Part shown: positions 26,301 to 37,286 of the stretch, in pieces
Numbering within the stretch: position 1 is the first letter of the stretch
How the letters are laid out: each line of letters begins with the position of its first letter
Source of the DNA: Glandiceps talaboti
Lineage: Eukaryota; Hemichordata; Enteropneusta; Spengelidae
Reading direction: 5' to 3'
DNA length: 64,000 bases
NCBI RefSeq assembly: GCF_964340395.1
Contig: NC_135549.1
Span: 15,428,342-15,492,341, forward strand
Made by a program: the position numbers and the translations under genes
The notes under the pieces: model-generated
The model's input: only the letters and a program-made list of their open reading frames with translations
The model's database searches: none
Told to the model about the DNA's origin: nothing

Positions 26301-29300
26301 TAACAAATCACTTTTTTTCTGCAAAATAACAAACTTATGTTACTCATTTTTTTTTCTTCAGTTTTTTTTTTCCAGTAGAAAAACCACAGTTTTGTTTCAA
26401 TCTAAACTAAATACCTATTTCTCATCCATCATGACTACCACATTTACAAAGTCAAAGAACTCACCTAGAACCTTAGCTCTGGTTGTAGTCGTCTTGTGAT
26501 TGTCACTGACTAGATACAGATTGAAGTCTCTCTTTTGTACATCATCCGAATCATCTTGTACCTTGGCTGGCAACCACATGTCAAACTCTGATACCCAGTT
26601 TTGAATGGTGTTGATGGGTACAATACAAAGTACACATTTGGCAGTGGTGTGGCGTAACAAAACATCAATAAATGAGATAACCTGTATTGTTTTGCCAAGA
26701 CCCATACTGTGTGCCAGAATACAACCAAATCCACTACTTCTGTCATATCTGTACACTGATTCCACTAAGTTGTCGTATAAGAAGCGAATACCACCAACCT
26801 ATGCAAGGGAAGATGTCAGAAAAGTGAGTTGGAAGAATTCAAGTGCACATGTATCTACTTGTACCATATAGCACATCTACAATGTGCATACACATTATAC
26901 CTCAACAATGTACGTAACATTTCATTTCTAAATGAGAGCGGCCATCTTTGAGGCCATCAAGCAGATTCTAATACAGCCAGTGACAGGTAAGCATTTACAA
27001 GTGGAACTTTTTATAGACCGTGAATGTGTGCTTTTGTGTAAAGATGCCATAAAACTGTTCTTATCGAATGATGGAATGTAATACTTGTCTCTGTACTTCC
27101 AATACACTGTGCCAAATGTTATCAATCTCATTCATTCATTTGTGTACTTTTCCTGTTTTGTAACAAGTTTTGCTTGTAAATGTTTACTTGTCACTGGTTG
27201 TATAATGTGATAATATGGCAGGTGTGAAATACATCATCTAGATTTATCACATATTTGATTTAGTTACAGAACGGGACACATTCAAACATCTCAATACACT
27301 CTAAAATCCTTTCTACTGTATTCATTCCATTTCATATCATGTTAATACATCAAGTTGCAGTTACCTACGTTCCAACCAATTCACAGGTAAGCATTGCAAG
27401 AGGGTGCCCCAGATTTGACAACGTGAGAGTTCACATTTTCATCACGGCTGATGCGATGATTATATGACAATGCATTTATCAGTGAATAAAATGTGTGTGA
27501 AAGAGCTTATGTACCTTGGGGACAAATTTCTAAACTCTACCATACAAAATTTTGCACCTGGTCCCCTTAAAACAATAAAAGAAATTTGGTTGTTTCCAAG
27601 GTAATCGTCAATCTTACATTTTCCAACAGAGTTAACACAGTATTCGGTGGCCATATTGGATTGTAAAATGACTAAATTTTGATGTCATTTTCACCTCTTT
27701 TTCTCAGAATCTGTATAGCAATCTCAGAGTTTTATTTATTGATTTTAACTGAAAATAGTAAGTAATTAAGTAAGAGCAACAGGTTGTAGACTTTATTTCC
27801 AAGGTGCATTCTATTACAGTATTACAGGTAGTGGCTAGGAATGTTTTGTGTTACAATGTACTTGTGGTTGCTAATAAAACAGTACAGTCAGGGCAGCATG
27901 GAAAATGAGTGGTGAGCTACAACACTTAACTATTCTGGCCCTCATTTCTGACCCCCAACATTGCTTTCAAACCGTACTCCTTGAGACAATATCTTTTATC
28001 TTTCCCTTTCGACCAGAATGAGTATTCCTATTTATTTATTTATAAGTACACTACCATCTATGTGTTTCCATGGCGATAATAACTGTTACAGATTCTCTTG
28101 ACAACAGCCAAGATTACAATGCAGTCTTCTTACCTGGTGTGGTTTGACGGCTTTAGCCAATTGTGGTGCTAGATAGATATCACTTTCTGTTGGCGGATGA
28201 TTGATATTTACCAGTATTCTACCAAGAGCATCTCTTTGATTTCTCTCATCATTTGTATGCTGACCGCTATTCTCCATGTCATCAGCAGCATCATCACTGT
28301 CGGTTTCCATGACAATTTCATCATCTGAACTCAATATTTCTATCACATCTATGGAGGAAGATGACACACCATCATTAGAACAGTTTTAAGATGCGTTATG
28401 ATTTTAGAAAATTATAAATATTTCTGAGTTGAAACCTAATAATTTCTGAAACCAGTTGAAATACCACATCTTAAAACTTCCTATTTCCCAGTTTCACAAT
28501 GTGACATGAATAACCAAACTTTTACAGTTGGAGAATTCTTCGTCTTTTTTTTTTTTTTTTTTTTTTACACTTTTTTGTTTTAGTTATAAATTCCATTTCA
28601 GTCAGTTAATCAACAAAGCAAAGACATAAAACTTCGTACCATACCTGTTTGTTTTTTAACTACCGATCTGTTTTTACTAGCTGGATCTTCTTCACTTCCA
28701 CTACTGTTATCTAATACAATACATTCTGGTTCAATTTTCTTAGATAGAGGTGCTTTTGGCAGCAGTGGCAGTACAAGTTTAGCTTTGGCCTCTTCTCTTT
28801 CCCTCATAACACTCTCAGAAAATGCTGCAACTGGCTTATCTGTAAAATGGCATATGAAATTAGTACATGTACTTATAGAATAGCAAATCATGGATCATGA
28901 TGAGATTTAACAGTTCTTAAAATAGACTGTCCTGTATTATACCTAACCTTTGACTGTGAATTGATGTGACAACAGATAGATTGCCATAAATTTGTAAAGG
29001 AACGACAGGAGTACATTCAAAAACAAAACATGGAGTGTTCAAAATCACTCTCAGGTAGCTTCACATACTATAGGTTTGTACATGGACAGTGTGTGTACAA
29101 TGAAAACAAACCCTTCTGTGGTAAAAGTCAACCAACCAAATGCATATGCTGTAGGCTTGTGCTGGGATAGTGTGTGTATGATGAAACCAAACCCTTATGT
29201 GGTAAAAGTCATGTGCTATACTGGCTTGTACTGGCACAGTGTGTGTACAATGAAAACAACATCCGTCTGTCTTTAAAGTCAATCAAACTTAGATATAATT

Positions 29301-30868
29301 TTTTTGAATAGTTGCAATGATTTTTTTGCATCAACATTGTTCTTACACTCAGCAAGACTGTCATGGTAAAACTGATTTTTCAAAACTTGTTATCGGAGAG
29401 GTACTTCACAGACAGGCATGTCTTTGGCATGTTTAAATACCCAGATGTCTGGCAGTCAAGGATAAAATGCGAGGATAAAATCAACAAGAATGTTTGTATT
29501 GTTACCATACCTAATAAAGCATTGAGATGAAATGCCAAAGATGATGATGGCACAGCAGGTTCTGGGCTGGTCACTTCTCTTGATTTTTGAAATTCTAAAA
29601 GACGTTTTTTTCTTTGCTCTTCTTCTAACTGTGCTGCTAAAGTATTGGCTGTCAGTTGACCTTCAGTTAAGAGTTTCCTGGAGAAGAAATAAGACAAGAT
29701 AAGATGAGATAAGATAAGATAAGATACCAATCTATTTAACTGCAAGCATCATAATATGACAGAACCCCATGACACGTGAGTGCAAGTGTGGCATCCACAT
29801 GGTAGATGTACTTACACGATTGCTTGCAGTGTTCTCTGTGCCCATACTTTCATGAGTATAGTGAGTGCAAGTGCAGCAGAAAACACTGCAAGCATGAATT
29901 CAAATACCCCCGAGTACCCAAACTGGAACTCGCATGGCATGATGGGGGTTCAGTTATTATCAAATATGTTTATCTCAAATGGCAAATTTCCATAAAAATC
30001 ATACTTTGCAATCATGTAATTTCGTGTGTAGTGAATGATCGCGTCCTCATTTGAGTATCACTTGCATGCAGGTATGCAATAATGTTTTCGGTATTGCACT
30101 GCAGTGAAAATACCACTAGAATGTGCATGCACTAATGCAAGTAATCACTGGTACATACATAATGATTTAAATGATCAGATATTGTAATTTTCATACCTGC
30201 CATGTAAACACAGGTATGGAAAAATATTTACATTAAAAAGTTTCTTATCTCCTAACAGTGTATCACTTATACATCCATGAAGTAACTTGAACAATTACAA
30301 AATACACTTACTTGATATTTCTTCTCTTATTTGCTGGCTTATTCTTCTTCTTTTTCTTGGGTTCACTTTCTCCATCTGCATTTTTCTTTTTCTTTCTCTT
30401 CTTTTTCTCTCCATCTTTGGCACGAGACTCGTTAACTTTTCTCTTCCGTTTAACTTTCTTGTTAGTTTTCGTCTTACTACTGCTATTATCATCGTTATCA
30501 TCATTACTTAGAAGTTCTTGAGGTACACTAACAAATGCAGAGGACAATTTGGGTTCACAAGGAACACTTTCGCTACTGCAGGTATGTGTCTGATTACTGG
30601 TACTGTCTGGATCTGTGGTGAAATCTATGGAACCTAAAGTCATAGGACTGTCTTTGTCTTGACTATTAGTGTCTGAGGCCTCATCACTAAGTATGGCCTC
30701 ATCACTGAGTAAGGCTTTGAATGAAATACCTTTATCCGACTCCTCAGATTGGGCTGATTGTGGTTGTGATGAACAAGAGGATGATAGATCAGAAATGTCA
30801 CTTTGTAAGCCACTAGGCAAAAACTCCTCTTCTTCCGAGTCAGTAAACATGGCTGACTCCATCTCCAT
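16068..30868 (-). CDS. RAD54L2: RAD54L2 (ARIP4)-like SNF2-family ATPase, 18 coding exons
   Basis: Nuclear DNA-dependent ATPase of the Rad54-like SNF2 group. In vertebrates ARIP4 is an androgen-receptor coregulator and is linked to SUMO and topoisomerase II. Coding exons, all minus strand: 30868-30312, 29677-29511, 28839-28645, 28348-28134, 26798-26465, 25847-25674, 24859-24745, 24320-24158, 23307-23065, 22550-22299, 21790-21672, 21375-21257, 20928-20829, 20312-20107, 19499-19324, 18672-18467, 17938-17760, 17377-16068. All junctions are GT-AG and phases agree, giving 4,830 nt or 1,609 residues, somewhat longer than the roughly 1,470 I recall for human. Motifs: GLGKT about 411-415, DEGH about 564-567, TGYPLQN about 592-598, motif V (GVNLVGANR) about 923-931, motif VI ([11 protein letters not shown]) about 946-956. 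The start is the first ATG of an acidic, Ser-rich N-terminus. The C-terminal third is low-complexity except for a conserved [20 protein letters not shown] block. No frameshift or stop: it looks functional. Confidence 0.93.
17760..17938 (-). CDS. RAD54L2: RAD54L2-like coding exon 17
   Basis: Residues 1114-1174. Encodes [16 protein letters not shown] and [14 protein letters not shown], short blocks also present in vertebrate ARIP4. Confidence 0.9.
18191..18230. repeat. GGTGA minisatellite, G-rich
   Basis: Several GGTGA units then GGGGTTGGGT, in the intron between coding exons 16 and 17. Confidence 0.8.
18467..18672 (-). CDS. RAD54L2: RAD54L2-like coding exon 16
   Basis: Residues 1046-1114. 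Encodes [12 protein letters not shown] and [18 protein letters not shown], a conserved basic helix, then [10 protein letters not shown]. Confidence 0.93.
18740..19020. repeat. Dispersed intronic repeat, family B copy 1
   Basis: Contains CAGCCATATTGGATTCTCAA followed by a TTTGACCTCTRTT-type segment and a closing TTGAATTTGACTGAGAATGG. Related to 21905-22200 and 27500-27770. All three copies lie in introns of the same gene. Confidence 0.6.
19324..19499 (-). CDS. RAD54L2: RAD54L2-like coding exon 15
   Basis: Residues 987-1045. Encodes [20 protein letters not shown], with the LLEYDESD acidic segment after it, as in the post-helicase region of ARIP4. Confidence 0.92.
20107..20312 (-). CDS. RAD54L2: RAD54L2-like coding exon 14 (motifs V and VI)
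   Basis: Residues 918-987. Encodes [18 protein letters not shown] and [12 protein letters not shown] (arginine fingers of motif VI), then RQISKQGMS. Two donor-like sequences with the same local context follow in the intron (see findings). Confidence 0.96.
20829..20928 (-). CDS. RAD54L2: RAD54L2-like coding exon 13
   Basis: Residues 885-918. Encodes [18 protein letters not shown] and WLFLLSTR, the lobe 2 segment leading into motif V. Confidence 0.92.
21257..21375 (-). CDS. RAD54L2: RAD54L2-like coding exon 12
   Basis: Residues 845-885. Encodes [16 protein letters not shown] and the [11 protein letters not shown] segment. Acceptor ATTCAG, donor GTAAGT. Confidence 0.92.
21672..21790 (-). CDS. 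RAD54L2: RAD54L2-like coding exon 11
   Basis: Residues 806-845. Encodes [20 protein letters not shown] and CLVFS, the start of the second RecA-like lobe (motif IV region). Confidence 0.92.
21905..22200. repeat. Dispersed intronic repeat, family B copy 2
   Basis: Contains GCGGCCATTTTGGATTCTAA and the CGGACCTCTGTT segment shared with family members at 18740 and 27500. Confidence 0.6.
22299..22550 (-). CDS. RAD54L2: RAD54L2-like coding exon 10
   Basis: Residues 722-805. Starts IWNHPDVLY, continuing from exon 9, then a Ser/Ala-rich variable insert, ending MISLDW. It opens without an ATG. Donor GTAGGT. Confidence 0.9.
23065..23307 (-). CDS. RAD54L2: RAD54L2-like coding exon 9
   Basis: Residues 641-721. 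Encodes [19 protein letters not shown] and the [14 protein letters not shown] segment between the two ATPase lobes; ends VCCK. Phase 0 at both ends. Confidence 0.94.
24158..24320 (-). CDS. RAD54L2: RAD54L2-like coding exon 8 (motif III)
   Basis: Residues 586-640. Encodes [20 protein letters not shown], the family's motif III, and the [10 protein letters not shown] segment. Confidence 0.95.
24456..24608. repeat. Inverted repeat, 42-bp arms, with CTCF-like cores
   Basis: Arms 24456-24497 and 24567-24608 match at about 38 of 42 positions around a 69-base loop. Each arm starts CTGACCACTAGGTGGCRGTA, which resembles the vertebrate CTCF core motif in opposite orientations. Located in the intron between coding exons 7 and 8. 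Confidence 0.85.
24745..24859 (-). CDS. RAD54L2: RAD54L2-like coding exon 7 (motif II, DEGH)
   Basis: Residues 548-586. Encodes [16 protein letters not shown], the Walker B/DEGH box. It contains no ATG, so it is easily missed as an open frame. Acceptor TTGCAG, donor GTAAAC. Confidence 0.94.
25674..25847 (-). CDS. RAD54L2: RAD54L2-like coding exon 6
   Basis: Residues 490-548. Encodes [15 protein letters not shown], then a Lys-rich insert ending in [10 protein letters not shown], as in ARIP4. Acceptor CATGCAG, donor GTAAGA. Confidence 0.93.
26060..26160. repeat. Short inverted-repeat element, 101 bp
   Basis: Ends TAGTCTGTAAGATA and TATCTTACAGACTA are perfect 14-bp inverted repeats, with further partial pairing inside (CCATGG/CATGG). 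MITE-like, in the intron between coding exons 5 and 6. Confidence 0.75.
26465..26798 (-). CDS. RAD54L2: RAD54L2-like coding exon 5 (ATPase motifs I and Ia)
   Basis: Residues 379-490. Encodes [20 protein letters not shown] (Walker A, Lys 414) and the following [14 protein letters not shown] segment of the first RecA-like lobe. Donor is CTAG then GTGAGT. Confidence 0.95.
27500..27770. repeat. Dispersed intronic repeat, family B copy 3
   Basis: Contains GTGGCCATATTGGATTGTAA and the TTTTCACCTCTTTTTC segment shared with the copies near 18.9 and 22.1 kb. Confidence 0.6.
28134..28348 (-). CDS. RAD54L2: RAD54L2-like coding exon 4
   Basis: Residues 307-378. Starts with a second SUMO-interacting-like run, [10 protein letters not shown] (about 308-317), and ends with [15 protein letters not shown], which leads into the ATPase core. 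Confidence 0.92.
28645..28839 (-). CDS. RAD54L2: RAD54L2-like coding exon 3
   Basis: Residues 242-307. Charged linker holding the SUMO-interacting-like run [13 protein letters not shown] (about 281-293). Acceptor TTTTACAG, donor GTATGG. Confidence 0.87.
29066..29280. repeat. Minisatellite, 3 units of about 70 bp
   Basis: Three diverged units, each with GTGTGTACAATGAAA-like and CCCTTMTGTGGTAAAAGTC segments. In the intron between coding exons 2 and 3. Confidence 0.85.
29511..29677 (-). CDS. RAD54L2: RAD54L2-like coding exon 2
   Basis: Residues 186-242. Gln/Glu/Lys-rich helix ([19 protein letters not shown]), possible short coiled coil. Acceptor CTCCAG, donor GTATGG. Confidence 0.87.
29822..29896. 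repeat. Small hairpin
   Basis: GCTTGCAGTGTTCTCTG pairs with CAGAAAACACTGCAAGC, inside the intron between coding exons 1 and 2. Confidence 0.65.
30312..30868 (-). CDS. RAD54L2: RAD54L2-like coding exon 1
   Basis: Residues 1-186. Acidic and Ser-rich start (TDSEEEE), then Lys/Arg-rich stretches near the end (for example KKVKRKRK) that look like nuclear localisation signals. Acceptor AG at 30923-30922 shows the 5' UTR is itself spliced. Donor is CAA then GTAAGT. Confidence 0.88.
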
Positions 30869-30921
30869 GGTGATTCTTAGATCCTGGAAGAGTCAGATTC
30901 AGGAATAATGGTTCTTCTAAT

Positions 30922-33900
30922 CTGTAATAAGATACAACATGGGTAAAAATTTGTTAGTACATGTACAAGTACTCATACAAAAATTATAAAGGTGTTGATG
31001 GTGGTGTGGTGGTAAGGGTGGGGGGGGGGGAAGAGATATTTTCACTAAGGTTTTGGAACTCTGTTTTATTGATGGAAAATGCTATAAAACACACAAAGAT
31101 TTCAATACCTCGGGGTCATGCCATAATTTTTGCATTGAACTCATGTGAAATAATAAATTATACCCTGGGAATACAGGTTGATTTTATCTCTTCACATTGT
31201 ACATGTGTGTCCCTAAGAAAGCACTGCTGGGGTTGGAGAAGCTACATGTATAACTGTTAAGATAGGTCACGTATAGTAGAACCCACTATTCTAAAATGGT
31301 CTCTGCAAAACCTTGGCAAGTCAAGGAGGATTACTATCTCTAACACATTAATCACGTGTGTCAAGGCACCTTTACCTGTAACCCCAGTCTCTATGACTTT
31401 TTGCTAGTTATCATTAATTTGCATCTGCTGTAAAAATACACCAAACCTTTAAAGGAAATAATTCAATCCTTGGTGCTATTCATTACATGTAGCTGAATCA
31501 ACTCTTTACTATTCAAAGTTGGTAGTCATACTGTATACACTAACTTGATGTCTGTATGTAAACAGTCACAAATCGGCCACCAATTGATCACTTGTTTGTA
31601 AAGAAAACTTGGAAATTTGTGGGATATCAACAGAGCTTGATCAAAATGTGGTGATGTAAAATAAAATTTACAGGTGATAATTATAAAAACATATTGTACT
31701 GTAGTAAGTCAAAATTAAGAACAGATATTACAAAAGAATAATCCTGACTTTCAGTTGCATCCCCTCCCCCTCCCTCCCTCCCCCAGGGGTATGAACAAAT
31801 TTAAATTGTAAGTCTAAATAGAGTTTGTTCCATTTAAGAAAGTGCCAGGACTCAGTGTACATCATCACATGAGTTTCAATGCACGTCCCCCACCTCTATA
31901 ATATGCATACATGTATGTATGTTGATAAAATATGCCATCACATGTAATTTCAGTGCAAGGCCAACATGCATGATTCATTTGTCAACAAAATTAGATTTAC
32001 ATGTACATGTATGCGCACCAGATTTGTACAGAGCTCTACACAGGATACTTACATGTTTTGCTATAATATTAATGACCATGAAAAGAGACAAAATACACAA
32101 GGACACTATTCTTATTTTACATACAATGTACATATTTAGCAAAGGTGGTGGTCAGGTATTATATTTTCACAAGATTATTAGTAATAACGGTCAATATATC
32201 ATTTTTCCTCTGGTTAGTGTCTTAATTCTAAAATACAAATGTATGACAAAACTTGTCTCATTCAAACTACTGTTTCTATTGATTGGTCTTATACAACAAT
32301 GGGCAGCCAGTCTATGGGTTACGTAAGGCAACCAAGGCCATTATATAAATACATGTACATGTACCCCAGCATGTCATCTGTACTTTTCTGTGAGATTGTA
32401 TAACTTAGTACACCATTATACACATGTACACTGTTCCATTGTTCAATGTGATAATTAAATTCAGAAATCGTAGTATTGAAATAACTATTAACAAATATTT
32501 TACACACACAGGAATACTAATAGCATCTTTCAAGTTCAAGAATAAGCTACATGTACATATCCAATGCTTGTTAATCATACACCTTCAAGGAGTAATTTTA
32601 CCCACTTTTTCATACCTCTGCATATAAACAGGAAGCAACGTGTAAAATCTATCTAATTTTAGCCAAAACACTGAAGGTACTATTTTGGTCGATGTACACA
32701 TCCAATTATCCATATGTGTAACTAGCTACGCCTTCCGTTATCAATATTGGGCCCACGCTAGGTATGCTTGTAATTACAAAATTATTATCAAAACATTTTT
32801 CTTAATGAATTCTGGACAATTTTGTCAAGTACCATAGTACTCACCACACACTAATACATGTGCATCAATTACATGTAGAATGAGATACCACACAACTTGA
32901 CAGTGCTCTATCATGGTTTCTCCAATACACTGGCTTAAGTAATACTGAGGCTGCATGATGTATATGACGTAAAGGTCAAAAAGGGTCATGTGCATAATTA
33001 GTTTGCATAATCACATATAATTTGCATGTGACTATGTTAAAAGTTTATACTATGTGTATGCAAATACTAAATATTTGTATCTCACTACAATACACTTGTA
33101 TAATTTTGCAATTTTCAAAAAAAAACTGTTATCAGTTTTTCCTTCTAACATCAAAGACTACAGAAAATGTGATGTGGATAAGAACTTGACGTCCTGTATA
33201 CATGTATATGTATGTGTAAGTCCATTTTCTATTGACTATTCAAAACGTAACTTGATTCAAAACTTGCTGATTTCAGATGACTATTGGTACAGAACATTTC
33301 AAAAGGTAAAATATACAGAATTCAAAATTATGATCTTGAAAGTTGAATTGTGTACGACTTTATCATTCTCACAAGTCAGTGCACATATCTCTACTGAACC
33401 AACGACCTCTTGACGTATACATGTATGTTTTGTATGGTGCTGTAAAGAGGGTTGTAGTTTACCACGCTGGACTCTATGGGAAAGTTGGATATATTGTATT
33501 GTCAGTGGCTATGTCAATGCTAGGGCACTGATATGATGTTACATATAGTTGAGATCTCACTACAAGGCGTAAAAAAAATTGTGTGGTTCCGATTACATAT
33601 TTTAGAATAGATAGATTTTTTATTTTATTTTTTAGATTTTTTTTTTCATATGTGTCTAGCTTAGGTAGTTATGTTTTCTGTTGTTTTCCATATGGTCTCT
33701 GTGTTATTGGTTTCTTCTCATCAGATGTACAGCCATTACAGTTTGGAAGAACAGTTTTATATTGTCCTTTTAAGTTGATTTCAGTTTCCACATCCACTAT
33801 TTCTTGCGAGACTTCACATGATTTTCGGGTGTGTTTTGTTTAGGGTCGCCATGAAAAACTAGTTGGGGTCGGGTAACTGGAACCAAACAACTTTTTTTAG

Positions 33901-34919
33901 GACTAATACATAATCATGGCTACTACTACTAGTAGTACTAGGGTGGTAATACAATACACATCATTTCATTTTTGCCAGGGACCAAGTCTACCACTACACA
34001 CATGGGCACATGTACACTAAAATAGTTCATATTGGGTTTCAAATAATATACAGTGTGTATACAAATACTGTAATTGTAAGCATAATATTACTGACTAAAT
34101 ATCACATGACTGTGATGACAATCACAAAAGCTGATGACTACGTACTGAGGGAGTTCCCCTCCCCTCAGTTTACAGTACAAAGCCATACTTGCTACATTAC
34201 AGTTCCTGTGACTTTTGGATATATAACCTATGACATGACAAGGTCAAAATAGACATATAAAACTTTGCTACTAAGAGATGAAAGTTACTGGCAATGGTCT
34301 AAATACCGTTACCCTACAGGAAGTGTACGCTATTACGGTATATGCCGCTACTCAAGAAATTACACCTACATGTAAATGACATTGATAATCGACGTAAAAA
34401 CTTAAAAGGCATTCATGAAAAATCGAAATTATGTTCACTCATAATCAAATGAATAATCTTGTGACAATACAGTACCTATATTCAATACTACAGCACCATG
34501 GGAATCCATGGCTACGACGACGTCGCACCCTGCACCGTACACGATTCTAACAGGGCCAGACGATTGAATTGACGGCAATTATTTACATAACACTGTCGAT
34601 AGGTCACGTTGCCTTGTTGGCACACACGTTACGTATCACGCTGATGTGAAGTCACAGTGAAATCGGAGAGAGTTAATAGTATTTCGTGAACACTTACTTG
34701 ACAACCTTCTCTGTGATGACGGGTGTATGATATGTGTTACGACTGGCTGGATAGTCACTGTCAGATTGTTTCGTGGAAAGGGGACTTGGATCTCGTTTCT
34801 GATGAATGAATTGTTAATGTTATATAAAGGCCCATCGGAACAATAACACATCAATACCTGTTAAACCTAGGAATTTGTCTACGTCGGAACAACATAAGGC
34901 CATGTAGAGTACTTTACCT
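30922..34919 (-). other. Probable 5' UTR intron of the RAD54L2-like gene
   Basis: The clear acceptor before coding exon 1 requires an upstream noncoding exon. The interval is AT-rich, with no coding signal on either strand. It contains one family A inverted-repeat element (33563-33906) and many short ACATGTA words. An alternative donor (CAA then GTAAGT) lies at about 34695. Confidence 0.5.
33563..33906 (+). mobile_element. Inverted-repeat element (MITE-like), family A copy 2
   Basis: Starts with a poly-A run then AATTGTGTGGTTCCGATTAC; ends with the imperfect inverted copy GTAACTGGAACCAAACAACT. Same orientation as and clearly related to 2207-2590. Confidence 0.65.
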
Positions 34920-35060
34920 GAAAACATAACTTGAGAGAGTCCACTTCTTTCCTCCCTATCACTTTCAAAGAGCGATCACCTTCAAGTTCAAGGTTCCTTT
35001 GTTGTACGAAGCTTCTTGAATATCCGGTTGAGAATGAGTCAACTACTTCCTGTGTGCATG
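34920..35060 (-). promoter_or_regulatory. RAD54L2: Candidate 5' UTR exon and TATA-less promoter of the RAD54L2-like gene
   Basis: On the minus strand this stretch carries ETS-like ACAGGAAGTAG and ACCGGATAT sites, then about 110 bases ending at TTTTCAG followed by GTAAAG, a plausible donor. This fits a housekeeping-type first exon. Position and use are inference only. Confidence 0.3.
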
Positions 35061-35626
35061 TACCGGGCGATCTGGGAAATAAAAAGTGGTATCTTCCATA
35101 TCACTGCGCCCTCAACTACGTAACCGACTAAAGCTTTCGTAACATGGTATATTGTAAACAAAAATTGAGCTTAAATTTAGGGAGCGATCAATTTTTACGG
35201 TCGAGGTAGGCCGGTGACTTTTTGTTCGTGTCGTACTTAAAGTTAGTGACCCTCTGCAATTCATCCACAAAACAAACAACCCCCTCTGATAAAAGAAAAA
35301 AAACCACTGACACCCCCAGCTGTTAACAAGAAATATTCTTCTTAATTGTTCCACCGCACACTGCATAGTCATTACAATTCTGCCGATGCTAAAAGTAACA
35401 CCTTTTAGCACCTTCTTACACCTGTACCCATATGGTGAATAACGCCACCAGCCTATGCTTTGGGGCTATGTGTAAATAAAACCTGTTTGTCTAAACTAAG
35501 CATCTTGCTGGAACTCGTTGACACCTCTCAATCCGATAATGGTCAGTAGTTGTACCTCAGATCACAGACAATTGCAAGAAACTGTGTTCCTTGTCTGTGC
35601 TCAGATGTTGTACCATGGCTCACAGT

Positions 35627-36145
35627 CCTGCTTGCAGACGGTGCACGCGTTTCGCTCAACACACCGTCCTACGAAAAGTAACCGTCCTATAGCGAGTGCG
35701 AAAACAAAATACTTTCGCACCAATAACAAAATAATTACATATAATTTTTTTTTATAAAGCTATCAAATATTAGCAATCGGTCGAATATGTACTCATTTTA
35801 CATCTTTTTGAAGATAGTAGTCGCTGGTACGATCACAAAAAGTGTCGAAATCGGAACTTTTCCAGTTCCGACTGATTTCAAAGTCCCGCCCTACAAACTC
35901 CGCCACATTTGATCGGGCGTCCACTTGGGCATAAATATTACGATTGAACTTGTGATTTCGGGATTTCTGGTCCTCCGGACTGGGACTAGTACTTTTGTAG
36001 CCAAGGCGAGGTAAAATGACTAAATAGTCGATTTATTGCTGATATTTGAACACAGATGCGTTAAATCTTTAGTTACTAGCATTTCAGGTAAGCCCAGGTT
36101 TCACAACTGTCTCTTTGTAGGCGACTTACTCCGTATGCAAGCAGG
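35627..36145. mobile_element. Nested inverted-repeat element (CCTGCTTGCA ends)
   Basis: Ends CCTGCTTGCAGACGG and CCGTATGCAAGCAGG are inverted at about 14 of 15 positions. A 57-bp deletion version with both end sequences back to back occurs at 57050-57106. Confidence 0.55.
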
Positions 36146-36157
36146 GCGACATGGACC

Positions 36158-36187
36158 CTCAGACCACTAGTGGTCAACCGGTCTGAG
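36158..36187. repeat. Small palindrome, CTCAGACC stem
   Basis: CTCAGACC and GGTCTGAG flank a loop that itself contains the palindrome CCACTAGTGG. Same stem family as 9424, 12066 and 36817. Confidence 0.8.
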
Positions 36188-36816
36188 ATGGATCACAGAC
36201 CCTACGAAATGGATGTAGCCTAGTAGAAATGTCTGTATTTGTGAACAGTAAGGAATGTCTCTCAGATAGCCTTTGTCCATGACTGTACAATGTTGTGTCA
36301 ATCAAGGCCTCTTCGCAGGTTTGTGAAAATGATGCTGGGGACTAATCTCCATTTCAAAAAGGGAAGTTTTTCTAACTGAAAAAGGTGTTTGTCCTGAATG
36401 TTCGATAACTTGCATTTCCGTCATTTTCTCGTCTCTGTTAATCTTAGCGACGAAGGGATATGATATTCCATAGAACGCCTTTTGTTTTATCAATTACAAA
36501 CAATAGCATGTGAAGGGCGATATAATGTTGCCTTGTCCGAGAAACGGGAAGTACACTAGCTGTTTTCACTTCACTGCTCACACTTACATTGAAGAGCTAT
36601 GTAGTCAGTAATCTTGGCTGGTCTATTCTATTGTCAAACAGAATTTTCCCTCAAATTCAACATCACTGTCAGAATATATTCGAGAAAGGTTTACAACGTT
36701 TAAACTTTATTCATCCTGGATTCAATAGCAAGTGTACATTCTTTGATCACGGATTTGCGAGTGCAAAACATTATAAAAGCACGGGACTGCAATTTTGTGT
36801 TCCTTGTCTGTGTAAC

Positions 36817-36851
36817 CTCAGATCACTGAACATATTCATTAGTGGTCTGAG
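36817..36851. repeat. Small palindrome, CTCAGATCACT stem
   Basis: CTCAGATCACT pairs with AGTGGTCTGAG. It lies 4 bp after TGTGTTCCTTGTCTGTG, a word also found at 8174 and 35583. Confidence 0.75.
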
Positions 36852-37168
36852 TCTGAGTTGGAACACATCTCCGTTTATAGTGCTAGTTGTGTGTATTCAC
36901 TAAGCCGTTTCAATATAATAATCATATGGACGTTTTATTTTCAACATCACCCAAACCATTGGCCTCTTTTCATGGTAGCGATTAGTCTATCTGCTAGACC
37001 TCGGATGTTCTTCCGATACAATACGACACACGACCGAACATCGCTATCGAGGATGGAACATCCAAGGCAAGCCCTCACTGCGAACTTCGTTCGCTTATAG
37101 TAATTAGTATCGAAAGAAAGCACGAACATCTAGCAGCAAGACTAAGTAGCGATTTGACAGACGCCAAC

Positions 37169-37286
37169 AAAATCGAATTTTAGACTCTAATATTACTCTT
37201 CGCACGTACAGAGTACTTTCTATAGGATAATATCATAAAAAGTGAATCAGAGCAAGCATCTAACCTAGAGTCTAAAATTAGATTTT
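37169..37286. repeat. Inverted repeat of 19-bp arms
   Basis: AAATCGAATTTTAGACTCT and AGAGTCTAAAATTAGATTT are inverted at 18 of 19 positions, about 80 bp apart. MITE-like. Confidence 0.7.

Noticed and set aside
30308-30521. Plus-strand Phe/Leu-rich frame that looks like a membrane protein
   Set aside because: It is the antisense shadow of the Lys-rich region of helicase coding exon 1.
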